A stretch of DNA of 20,329 bases from a virus: IMG/VR virus record IMGVR_UViG_3300025892_000207, positions 1-20,329 of that record. One strand, written 5' to 3'. Of the stretch, positions 6,097-12,681 are shown in pieces (within the stretch, counting starts at the first letter, position 1; the number at the start of each line of letters is the position of its first letter). The notes beneath the pieces are model-generated. The model was given only the letters and a program-made list of their open reading frames with translations, ran no database searches and was not told where the DNA came from. Both the position numbers and the translations under genes were made by a program.

Positions 6097-7067
6097 GTAT
6101 CTTTCTGAAAAACTTCCAATTTTTTAGATTTTAACCATTTCTCATCATAAAATGTTGATGAATATCTGTCACCAGAATCATACAATACGGTAACTATAGT
6201 ATGACCTGGACCTAATTCTTTTGCCGTTTCTATTGATGCATATATATTTGCTCCAGAAATTGGTCCCAAATATAATCCCTCCTTTCTGAGAGTATAAAGC
6301 ATATTATTCAGACAATCTTGATCTTTCACACAAATTGCATCATCAATAAAAGAATGATTTAAATTGCGAGTAATCACAGTATTACCGACTTCTTCAAGAT
6401 TAGTACTTCCTAGACCTCGAATCAGTATTTCACCAAGAGTCGCCCAGTTATATACCACACTTCCAAGAGAATCAACTACAACACATTTTATCTTTTTATT
6501 TTGCTTCTTTAAAAATGATGATACTCCAGAATAAGTTCCTCCACTTCTTGTAGAACATACCCAAGCATCAATTTTTCCATTTGTCTGATTCCATATTTCC
6601 ACTGCCGTTGAATTTTGATGTGTTTCTTTATTTGCAGAATTTTCAAAGTAGTTACACCAGAAAACATTCGAGAATTGATTTGCCATTTTTTCAGGAATCT
6701 TAGAATAATGATTTTCATCAGTTTCTGGAACTACCGGAACCTCAATAACATTAGCACCAAATCTTCTCATTAATTCAATTTTTTGATTACTCCCATTCTC
6801 TGGAATTACAATAGAGCATTGATAATTTAAAGAATTGCATAAAAGTGCAAGACTGACTCCAAAGTTTTCCGTGGTTGCCTCAACAATTACATCATTTGGT
6901 TTAAGTAGTCCTTTATTTTCTGCATCTCTTATAATTCCAAGAGCGGTTCTATCTTTGATTGAACCACCTGGATTCATAAATTCTGCTTTCGCAAGAATCT
7001 CACAACCAGTCATATCACTGATTGCATTGAGACGAATTAAAGGTGTATTTCCAATAGCACTATACAT
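6093..7067 (-). CDS. cysK: Cysteine synthase-like PLP enzyme
   Basis: 324 residues of the fold-type II PLP family, the length of bacterial CysK, which makes cysteine from O-acetylserine and sulfide. Seen: GNTPLIRL at residues 6-13; PGGSIKDR at 33-40 with the PLP lysine K38; NYFENSANKETH near 139-150; SGGT at 175-178 for the PLP phosphate; and DSGDRYSST near the C-terminus. Changed: the substrate loop normally TSGNTG is TTENFG (65-70), keeping only the asparagine N68, and the usual GTGGT reads RSGGT. It may act on a different acceptor or nucleophile. It is preceded by a late-promoter-like box 27 bases upstream. Fold confidence is high, exact reaction moderate. Confidence 0.85.
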   Translation of the reverse strand: MYSAIGNTPLIRLNAISDMTGCEILAKAEFMNPGGSIKDRTALGIIRDAENKGLLKPNDVIVEATTENFGVSLALLCNSLNYQCSIVIPENGSNQKIELMRRFGANVIEVPVVPETDENHYSKIPEKMANQFSNVFWCNYFENSANKETHQNSTAVEIWNQTNGKIDAWVCSTRSGGTYSGVSSFLKKQNKKIKCVVVDSLGSVVYNWATLGEILIRGLGSTNLEEVGNTVITRNLNHSFIDDAICVKDQDCLNNMLYTLRKEGLYLGPISGANIYASIETAKELGPGHTIVTVLYDSGDRYSSTFYDEKWLKSKKLEVFQKDT

Positions 7068-7093
7068 TGTGATTAAAAAATAATTAAAGTTTA

Positions 7094-7101
7094 TATTTAT
7101 T
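7094..7101 (-). promoter_or_regulatory. Late-promoter-like box ahead of cysK
   Basis: AATAAATA on the minus strand, one base from the T4 late consensus TATAAATA, ending 27 bases before the ATG of the cysteine-synthase gene. The same spacing is seen for the perfect box at 8535-8542. In AT-rich DNA a single 7-of-8 match can be chance; the spacing and the intergenic position are the support. Confidence 0.45.
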
Positions 7102-7150
7102 CTACACTTATCATTAGTACAGATTGTACTATCTTCAAGAAAAGAAAATC

Positions 7151-7222
7151 TTAATTTAAAATTGAGTTTTTTACTTTTATAAACTTTTCTTCAGTCAGAA
7201 AATTATCAATAACTTCATGCAT
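7151..7222 (-). pseudogene. Likely truncated remnant of a 2OG-Fe(II) oxygenase gene
   Basis: A 23-codon frame, starting MHEVIDNFLTEEKF and ending KVKNSILN before TAA at 7153-7151. This opening (VIDNFLxxxxFxxIxxxI) is how many phage prolyl-hydroxylase-like 2OG oxygenases begin, normally followed by a FPWYY-type segment and about 180 more residues, which are absent. It overlaps the DUF6165 stop by 8 bases. I read it as the stump of a deleted gene. A genuine short peptide is possible but less likely. The other 80 or so bases of this gap hold the cysK late-type box and no gene. Confidence 0.4.
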
Positions 7223-7574
7223 AACATTTTACTTCTTGATAATATGAGTTTGTTTTTTCGTTAATTTGTTTTTTGATAAGTGCTCTTTGGTCGTTTGTTT
7301 GATATACCTGTCTTGCAAGTTCTATAAAAGTTGAAGAAAAGTCTTGTTTCTTTTCTAGTTCACGGAGATGGTCTTCTATAATCCAAAGTTTTAAATTGAC
7401 CTCTTTAAGTTCTTGAAGATCTTGTTTGTTATAAACTTGATGTTCTTTTGCTGTATTAATTAAATCAGTGAGTTCTTTTTGAATATATGAATTATTAGAA
7501 TATTGTGATTTAATTTGGAGAATTGTGATTTTATCAAGTAATTCACCGACTGATATTGGTGTTTTAATTATCAT
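7215..7574 (-). CDS. DUF6165-like protein
   Basis: 119 residues with the pattern I recall for DUF6165: ISVGELLDKITIL at residues 7-19, a leucine-rich helix, LKEVNLKLWIIEDHLRELE near 56-74, DFSSTFIELARQVYQTNDQRALIKKQIN near 78-105. Almost wholly helical. In bacteria such genes sit near surface-polysaccharide loci; the biochemical role is not known. Here it lies 10 bases downstream of DUF1566 gene A and close to the glycan-enzyme block, consistent with that context. No enzyme motif is visible. Confidence 0.75.
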   Translation of the reverse strand: MIIKTPISVGELLDKITILQIKSQYSNNSYIQKELTDLINTAKEHQVYNKQDLQELKEVNLKLWIIEDHLRELEKKQDFSSTFIELARQVYQTNDQRALIKKQINEKTNSYYQEVKCYA

Positions 7575-7575
7575 T

Positions 7576-7614
7576 GTACAAAGTTCAATAAGTCACACAC
7601 CTGAAGGCACGAAC
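7576..7614 (-). repeat. Shared 3'-end repeat, copy A
   Basis: A 39-base stretch covering the last ten codons, stop and 9 bases beyond the DUF1566 A gene. It is identical to copy C (14193-14231), and 36 of these bases are identical in copy B (8047-8082). Conservation continues past the stop codon, so it is not explained by protein constraint alone. Confidence 0.9.
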
Positions 7615-8004
7615 ACAATTTGTAGACCCACTTGGACTCCGAGCTACACCACCATTTATAAAGCTCACATAGTATCCGCATACACCACTGGTGTAGATAG
7701 TAGAGCTCCAGTATACGGATTCACTGTAACTGTCCCAATGTGTTCTACAAGTGTATCCTGGGTTAGATAGTTGTGCAGATGTTGGTATGAACCAGTTGGT
7801 GGGTCCAGTACATTCAGTGGCGGTTATAATTGCATCATTGTTGCCCCAGGTTCTTGAGACCTCAGAGGATGCTGGTGCTACAATCCAGGCGACGGATCCA
7901 CCAGATCGGCAAATTAAATATCCTCCATTTATTTTACCACCAAGTGATGCCGATTGTACACTTTCAGATTCTTGCCAACATGTTGGTCCTACTAAAATTC
8001 CCAT
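7585..8004 (-). CDS. DUF1566/Lcl-C-like lectin-fold protein A
   Basis: 139 residues. Shares with paralogues B and C the blocks ICRSGGSVAWIVAPASSEVSR (N-terminal third), NWFIPTSAQLSNPGYTCRT (middle), YWSS, and the terminal NCVRAFRCVTY. The WxxPTxxxL...YWSST pattern is that of DUF1566/Lcl C-terminal domains, a compact C-type-lectin/FGE-like fold often used in adhesins. Conserved Cys residues may form disulfides. Position near the fibre genes suggests a receptor-contacting tip or decoration protein; this is inference. The segment between YWSS and CVRAFRC differs strongly between copies. No ribosome site is evident; an AATAAATA box lies 19 bases upstream. Confidence 0.75.
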   Translation of the reverse strand: MGILVGPTCWQESESVQSASLGGKINGGYLICRSGGSVAWIVAPASSEVSRTWGNNDAIITATECTGPTNWFIPTSAQLSNPGYTCRTHWDSYSESVYWSSTIYTSGVCGYYVSFINGGVARSPSGSTNCVRAFRCVTY

Positions 8005-8022
8005 TTTTTTATATGCTTTTAA

Positions 8023-8030
8023 TATTTATT
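8023..8030 (-). promoter_or_regulatory. Late-promoter-like box ahead of DUF1566 A
   Basis: AATAAATA (one mismatch to TATAAATA) in the 48-base gap between genes B and A, 19 bases before the ATG. The short distance leaves room for only about 12 bases of leader, so it is weaker than the boxes at 7094, 8535 and 15455. Confidence 0.35.
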
Positions 8031-8046
8031 TAGATCGTACAAAGTC

Positions 8047-8082
8047 CAAAGTTCAATAAGTCACACACCTGAAGGCACGAAC
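8047..8082 (-). repeat. Shared 3'-end repeat, copy B
   Basis: 36 bases identical to the ends of DUF1566 genes A and C. Next to it a short partial duplication (GTACAAAGT and again CAAAGT on the plus strand, 8038-8052) marks the junction where the longer 39-base identity of A and C is interrupted. Confidence 0.9.
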
Positions 8083-8508
8083 ACAAAAGGTGCCCGTGTT
8101 GGTTGATCCAGCGGAATTATGAAGGAGACTGACCCAACATACGTAAGCGGGGTTTACAGAGATACACTGACAAGACCAGTAATTCGTAGAGTTGTTATCC
8201 CAATGTGTTCTACAAGTGTATCCCGGATTGAGTAGTTGTGCAACGGTGGGTAAAAACCATCCACATGGATTACCTGCTGAACCTGCACTTGCCGAAACGG
8301 CATTTGTCATAGCAGCGGCGGTTGTGACGGCATCAAAACGATCAGATTTTGTTCTCGAAACCTCAGTGGATTCTGGTGCTACAATCCAGGTTACTCCACC
8401 ATTCCTACAGATTACATATCCTCCCGTTGGTACTAGGTGACCTATCGGAGAACATTCAATAATATAAGAATCTCCAACAGTTTTAGAAGGACCAAAAGTA
8501 AGGGTCAT
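8053..8508 (-). CDS. DUF1566/Lcl-C-like lectin-fold protein B
   Basis: 151 residues. Family blocks: YVICRNGGVTWIVAPESTEVSR, GWFLPTVAQLLNPGYTCRTHWD, YWSC where the other copies have YWSS or YWST, and CVRAFRCVTY at the C-terminus. It carries an Ala/Ser-rich insert (AAAMTNAVSASAGSAG) that A lacks. The probable role is adhesion or receptor contact in the virion, as for the paralogues. A perfect late-promoter box, TATAAATA at 8542-8535, ends 27 bases before the ATG and overlaps the stop codon of the GT9-like gene, so B and probably A start a late transcript. No clear Shine-Dalgarno. Confidence 0.75.
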   Translation of the reverse strand: MTLTFGPSKTVGDSYIIECSPIGHLVPTGGYVICRNGGVTWIVAPESTEVSRTKSDRFDAVTTAAAMTNAVSASAGSAGNPCGWFLPTVAQLLNPGYTCRTHWDNNSTNYWSCQCISVNPAYVCWVSLLHNSAGSTNTGTFCVRAFRCVTY

Positions 8509-8533
8509 TTTATTATGTATTTTATCTTTGGAA

Positions 8534-9508
8534 CTATTTATAAATTATTCTTTTTATTTGTTTTGGTTCTAGAAGAATCTCAGGTTTCTCCGTATTCTCA
8601 CCTTCTATGTTTTGAATGATTTCTTGATAGGCAGTTTCTATTTCTTTCTGTGTAAAATCAAGTCTGGATTCATTCAATCTTGATGACATATGTGCTTGAA
8701 AACCAGAGATTCTCATTGAGTCTGGATAAAATTTCACATCACGTTCAATAACATGAAAATGATCATAAGTCACATTGACCCGATGAGTTCCTGCAATCAC
8801 GACGGATGCCTTTTTACTGAGTGCCTTGCAGATATGCTGTCCGCAACTATCACATCCAATAAAATAATCAGCAGCACCAATGATTGCTGCCCATTCTCTT
8901 AAGTTTGGGTCTGGGTCTGGTTTATAAGTCTTGATATTATAAAGCTCCTTTGCACCCATAAAGATTAAATTGTAATTCTTTGATAAATTATCAATAAAAT
9001 AATTTAACATCTTATCAGGAATAGATCTCAAACTATCATCAAAGATTCCAGAGTCGTGTGGAGTTGCCGTAGAACCATAAGGTTGTAAAAGAATTGTTTT
9101 TTTCTTTTTATGTTTTTTCTTTGCTTCCTCAACAATCTCATATGCCTTTCTTTTTTCGGGAGAAGATAATCTAAGTTGCATTGGAAGTAAGTCACTATGG
9201 TCTGTACTATCATTAATGCAAATATCAAATGCTTCTCTTAATGATATTTCATTACGATAATATGCAGGAACACGATAAGGTTCTGGCGAAATTACTTGGT
9301 CTGCTTTCCAAAATAAATCAAAAGAACCTCTTGCATCAGGATTAAAGGTTCTTTCCTGAAGTTCTGGAAATCCCCATGTGATAAAATCCCATCCAGGAAT
9401 CATAATATACCACTCTTCGTCTGGATGATTTTTTGAGTATTTAAGTAGTGCTGGTATTGCCGTGATTATCCTTCCAAGTCCACCATCTAATGATATTATT
9501 GTAGTCAT
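8534..9508 (-). CDS. GT9-like glycosyltransferase (ADP-heptose transferase fold)
   Basis: 324 residues with a GT-B-type layout. The N-terminus TTIISLDGGLGRIITAIPAL is the GT9 opening (D/R-x-GGLGD-like loop then an IPAL helix). The C-terminal domain carries ILLQPYGS near residue 140, and DYFIGCDSCGQHICKALSKKASVVIAGT, matching the nucleotide-sugar-binding ...D-SG-x-xHxAxALG-x-P.. motif of heptosyltransferases. A last charged tail (GENTEKPEILLEP) is not part of the fold. Donor and acceptor are unknown; GT9 members usually extend LPS core. It overlaps the GT-A gene by ATGA, last in the glycan-enzyme operon. Confidence 0.75.
   Translation of the reverse strand: MTTIISLDGGLGRIITAIPALLKYSKNHPDEEWYIMIPGWDFITWGFPELQERTFNPDARGSFDLFWKADQVISPEPYRVPAYYRNEISLREAFDICINDSTDHSDLLPMQLRLSSPEKRKAYEIVEEAKKKHKKKKTILLQPYGSTATPHDSGIFDDSLRSIPDKMLNYFIDNLSKNYNLIFMGAKELYNIKTYKPDPDPNLREWAAIIGAADYFIGCDSCGQHICKALSKKASVVIAGTHRVNVTYDHFHVIERDVKFYPDSMRISGFQAHMSSRLNESRLDFTQKEIETAYQEIIQNIEGENTEKPEILLEPKQIKRIIYK
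8535..8542 (-). promoter_or_regulatory. T4-type late promoter box
   Basis: Exact TATAAATA on the minus strand, 27 bases before the ATG of DUF1566 gene B. In T4 this octamer is the whole late-promoter recognition element for gp55 with gp33. It shares bases with the last codons and stop of the upstream gene (…TAT AAA TAG). Confidence 0.7.
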
Positions 9509-10269
9509 ACGTATTTTAATGCAAATGTTTCTTTTTGTTCTTGATTATAAGCATCACCCATAACTTGTCTCCAGTCTATTACTGGACTAATATGATTTGC
9601 ATCACAATGAGTACTCCAACCAGGCATAGGAGAGATCAAATACCTGTGTTGTTTTTGAAGTTCCCAGAACTTATCATAATCTTTTGAATAGTGAAAACCT
9701 TCTTGTTCTTTTATACCATCAATTGAGTATTTTTTATGAACTTTTAAATCTTCTAACAATGTCTCATATTTACAAGCAAAGGTATTTGTCGTTGCAGGAA
9801 CTGCCCTCCAATGAGAACTTGGTGTTGTAAAAATTTCACTCAAATATCCTTTTGCAATAAAGAAATCAAAATCATATAAGGTAACATAATGAGAACCCAC
9901 TGCAAATCCTTCCAATAGTATATCACACCATCCAGTACGATGTAAATAATCATCTTCTAAAAAGTAAATGATTGTATCGTCATCAAAGTTTCTTGATTGA
10001 ATAATATCTAATGTAGAAAGAAAACTATCACTCTCACTTCCACAATTTATGATTTCTACATTATCTTCTTTTGCAAGAAAGGTCTTATCAATACTCCCAT
10101 AAAACTCATCATAAACAATAGTATAATTTACCAAATCAGGATTTAAGGTATTCTTAAAGTTCTCAAAAACCTTAATCTTATTGAACCACTGTGGTCTTGT
10201 ACGGTCTGGAAGTTCTTGTAACTTTGAGTAATAACAGTGTCTTAGAAAGACTTCAATTGGTTTTTTCAT
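9505..10269 (-). CDS. GT-A-like glycosyltransferase, EDDYLH type (copy 2)
   Basis: 254 residues from the ATG at 10269-10267; an upstream TTG at 10284 is less likely. The motif IIYFLEDDYLH places E105, D106 and D107 as a DxD-like metal and nucleotide-sugar site after a Rossmann-type start (PIEVFLRHCYY, NYTIVYDE). A conserved TPSSHWRAVPATTNTF block follows, then PGWSTHCDANHISP near the C-terminus. The paralogue at 10518 shares EDDYLH and TP..HW, so both are one family by duplication or joint acquisition. It overlaps its neighbours by 17 and 4 bases. The sugar is unknown. Glycosyltransferase assignment is by motif, not search. Confidence 0.68.
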   Translation of the reverse strand: MKKPIEVFLRHCYYSKLQELPDRTRPQWFNKIKVFENFKNTLNPDLVNYTIVYDEFYGSIDKTFLAKEDNVEIINCGSESDSFLSTLDIIQSRNFDDDTIIYFLEDDYLHRTGWCDILLEGFAVGSHYVTLYDFDFFIAKGYLSEIFTTPSSHWRAVPATTNTFACKYETLLEDLKVHKKYSIDGIKEQEGFHYSKDYDKFWELQKQHRYLISPMPGWSTHCDANHISPVIDWRQVMGDAYNQEQKETFALKYV

Positions 10270-10525
10270 TTTGTAAGAGTTCAAATCCTTTACGTTCTAT
10301 TTCTTCATAGGTCATTTTATAAAATTCATCGGGTCCTACTTTTTCATATAATTTTAAATATCCTGGAGGTATTACTTCAGTTGAAAAATAATACTGAAGT
10401 TCTTCATACAAAGGATTGTCTGTATCAATTCTTATCTGCAATGCCTTAATAATTTTTATAACATCCTCAAGAGTTTCAAGTCTTTCTGTGCATAATTCAT
10501 ACCTTCTTATAGGTTTTTCAGTCAT
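10253..10525 (-). CDS. Small protein between two glycosyltransferases, unknown
   Basis: 90 residues. Predicted mainly helical: LETLEDVIKIIKALQIRI near 16-33, a PPGYLKLYEKVGPDEFYKM stretch, then a charged amphipathic helix (TYEEIERKGFELLQNE). No catalytic motif. Its start overlaps the upstream EDDYLH enzyme by 8 bases and its end overlaps the downstream one by 17, so it is translated within the pair and may be a partner of one of them. An AATAAATA (10562-10555) 30 bases ahead lies in coding sequence and is probably chance. Confidence 0.7.
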   Translation of the reverse strand: MTEKPIRRYELCTERLETLEDVIKIIKALQIRIDTDNPLYEELQYYFSTEVIPPGYLKLYEKVGPDEFYKMTYEEIERKGFELLQNEKTN

Positions 10526-11333
10526 ATTTCACTCCAAATGATTTGATTTTACAATATTTATTCCACCATTCTAAATGGTTAATATGAGAATCTCTTTGCT
10601 TTTCAAATTGTATATGAAGTGCAAGAGAAGGAATAGGATTAACTCTTATAACATAATGTTCCCAGATATCGCTGATTGTATTTCCTTCGTGAACCAATTC
10701 TTCAATTGGATCTATTCCATTCCAAGGAGTATATTGTGATGCAAGTTTCTCAAAAATTTCCCAATAATCCTGAAATACTTTTGGAGTTGTCATCATGGTA
10801 AAAGTGGTCCATATACCCTCCTTCCAATGTCTCATAGGAGTCCTAAATATTCTTCCAGGAAATACATATCCATATTCATAATCTTCTGGATTATCAAAAG
10901 GAAAGATACAAAGTTCTTTTTGTAGATGATAATAAGACTTTAAGTATTGATAAGAAAACAACATTTCTTGTATTGCTTCGGTGCAATGCAAATAATCGTC
11001 TTCTACAGAATACACTAAATCTGCTGTTGAGTTCTTACAATATTCAAACTGCTTTAATCCACTATAATGAAATCCTGGTACTTCTAAATCTATGAGTTGA
11101 TATGAATGATTGAAGTGTTGAAGAATCTTATGAATTTTTGAAATACAATCTTCAGTACAGTGATCGTTTAAAATAGTAAGTGATATTCTATGTTCTTTTA
11201 CAAGATTTGCAGAGTTAATTAAAGAAGATAAGCAACCAAGTATCAAGTTTTTTTTAGGTACATCAATATATCTTGGTTTATCTCCATGAATATTTTTACC
11301 ATCATGAATTCTTAAGATAATTTCTATTCTCAT
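10518..11333 (-). CDS. GT-A-like glycosyltransferase, EDDYLH type (copy 1)
   Basis: 271 residues. The opening RIEIILRIHDG, then ISLTILNDHCTED, follows the alternating strand pattern of a GT-A nucleotide-binding domain. LVYSVEDDYLH places E111, D112 and D113 as the DxD-type site. FRTPMRHWKEGIWTTFTMMTT near residues 163-183 aligns with TPSSHWRAVPATTNTF of the paralogue at 9505. The C-terminus is rich in Trp, His and Lys. The start overlaps the upstream gene as ATGA. A family of such proteins occurs in marine phage surface-modification clusters, by recollection. The substrate is unknown. Confidence 0.68.
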   Translation of the reverse strand: MRIEIILRIHDGKNIHGDKPRYIDVPKKNLILGCLSSLINSANLVKEHRISLTILNDHCTEDCISKIHKILQHFNHSYQLIDLEVPGFHYSGLKQFEYCKNSTADLVYSVEDDYLHCTEAIQEMLFSYQYLKSYYHLQKELCIFPFDNPEDYEYGYVFPGRIFRTPMRHWKEGIWTTFTMMTTPKVFQDYWEIFEKLASQYTPWNGIDPIEELVHEGNTISDIWEHYVIRVNPIPSLALHIQFEKQRDSHINHLEWWNKYCKIKSFGVKYD

Positions 11334-12034
11334 TCTTCAATCCATTGTTTTCTTGGAGCCCAGTATCCTTCAATACCCATTAGACCGATATTTTGTACTA
11401 GTTTTTTATTTAAGTACTTATAAAGTAAATGCTCTATATCTGCTTGTTTTTCAGTTTTTGATGCAGCAATAATATCCTTCTTCATTTTACCATAAGTCTC
11501 TATAATATTCAAGATCAAACTACTATCAAAACTCCAACACCTGGTCATATACTGAAACATACTTGACTTTACATCAAAATTATAAAGATTTTGACTGGGA
11601 TATGGTGGTAAAATAAGAACCTTATTTTTTGCATCTAGATGCTTTGAGTGATTAAAATTTAAATTTAATCTATATCTTCCACTCAATTTGAATACTCTTT
11701 CATAAGAATATACAGAATGAGTTTTCAAATAATTCTCAAACATTATAATTTCTAACATCGACTTAATAATAATATCAGGTTTAAGGTCTCTATTATTCCT
11801 TAAGTATTCTTGAAGATGAAATTGAATTTCTGGATGTATTGTGTAATCAATCAACTCTACTCCAAAATCAATATCTACTGATTTCTCTCCTGCATCTAAT
11901 AGAACAATTTTTGAATCGGGTGCATAAGTCTCAATAGACTTTATGGTTTCTTTTGTTTGTGCAATACGTTCTGCTTCGGAACATTTACCATAAGAAGTAT
12001 AAATTGCAGAAGATACTAGAAATAGTGAGGTCAT
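11330..12034 (-). CDS. Glycosyltransferase-like protein
   Basis: 234 residues. It begins with a hydrophobic strand (TSLFLVSSAIYT), then QTKETIKSIETYAPDSKIVLLDAG, a pattern of GT-A enzymes that start from an N-terminal nucleotide-binding fold, and later ERVFKLSGRYRLNLNF, a motif (F-K-x-SGRY) found in many uncharacterised viral and bacterial glycosyltransferase-like proteins. A classic DxD is not obvious. It ends GIEGYWAPRKQW. It overlaps both neighbours by 4 bases (ATGA). Function as a sugar transferase is inferred from context and partial motif. Confidence 0.55.
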   Translation of the reverse strand: MTSLFLVSSAIYTSYGKCSEAERIAQTKETIKSIETYAPDSKIVLLDAGEKSVDIDFGVELIDYTIHPEIQFHLQEYLRNNRDLKPDIIIKSMLEIIMFENYLKTHSVYSYERVFKLSGRYRLNLNFNHSKHLDAKNKVLILPPYPSQNLYNFDVKSSMFQYMTRCWSFDSSLILNIIETYGKMKKDIIAASKTEKQADIEHLLYKYLNKKLVQNIGLMGIEGYWAPRKQWIEE

Positions 12035-12681
12035 TGATAAGAAAAGGTATTCTTTGGTGCAGCAAATACTAAATTACCAGCTATAGAAATACGATACTCA
12101 TCACTTGTGTAAAAAGGATTTACATTGTGCGATAATAAAGAAGGAAACATTATAATTGTTCCTTCATAAGTCTTATCTACATGAATGTTTTTTGTGTTAA
12201 GTCTTCCTAAAAAATCAGTAAAAGTAAATTGAAATAGGGAATTATCTGGAGTATTTGAATGTTTACAATTTGGTAGTGATAGTTCCTCTTTTAAATCATA
12301 AGGTATTGTAATCCATATAACAAATGATAACTCTCCATTATGATTGTGCATTGGATTATACTCATACTTTTTTTGAAAGTTAATCCATAGATCTTTAATT
12401 TTCCAGTTTGGATTTGGATAATGTTTATTTCCTTTATTTTCATAAGAATACTTATAAAACTCATTTGCAAGAGTAAATAAATCTTTCTCTAAAATTTCTT
12501 TACTCTTATAAGTTAAATATGCTTTCTCTAAATTTCCTGATAAGTAATTGTTATTTATTTTGAACTGACTTTGATTTTCAAGTATAAATTTTGCATCATT
12601 CTTAAGTTCTTTTAAAACATCACTTGATACTTTGGATTGAACATATAAAACATCTTGAGAATAAAAAGGTTCTATATTCAT
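12031..12681 (-). CDS. 2OG-Fe(II) oxygenase-like protein (copy 2)
   Basis: 216 residues. The jelly-roll half shows LWINFQKKYEYNPMHNHNGELSF with H112 and H114 as first-ligand candidates, GTIIMFPSLLSHNV with distal H185, and YRISIAGN with R197 for 2-oxoglutarate. The layout equals the copies at 13522 and 5483, but the usual SGVYYL strand reads LSFVIWI. The N-terminal 100 residues are Asn/Lys-rich and diverged. Overlap is TAATG with the sulfotransferase and ATGA with the next gene, placing it inside the glycan-enzyme operon. A sugar- or protein-hydroxylating role is inferred. Confidence 0.75.
   Translation of the reverse strand: MNIEPFYSQDVLYVQSKVSSDVLKELKNDAKFILENQSQFKINNNYLSGNLEKAYLTYKSKEILEKDLFTLANEFYKYSYENKGNKHYPNPNWKIKDLWINFQKKYEYNPMHNHNGELSFVIWITIPYDLKEELSLPNCKHSNTPDNSLFQFTFTDFLGRLNTKNIHVDKTYEGTIIMFPSLLSHNVNPFYTSDEYRISIAGNLVFAAPKNTFSYQ

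Noticed and set aside
6509-6718. Second minus-strand frame of 69 codons inside cysK, and the 66-codon frame at 9028-9228 and 78-codon frame at 14285-14521
   Set aside because: They are out-of-frame shadows within well-supported genes, with no ribosome sites and no recognisable sequence.
12552-12559. AATAAATA box inside the second oxygenase gene, and another at 10555-10562
   Set aside because: Both fall in coding sequence, where they arise from Asn-Lys-Tyr or similar codons; neither is at the 26-27-base spacing from a start.
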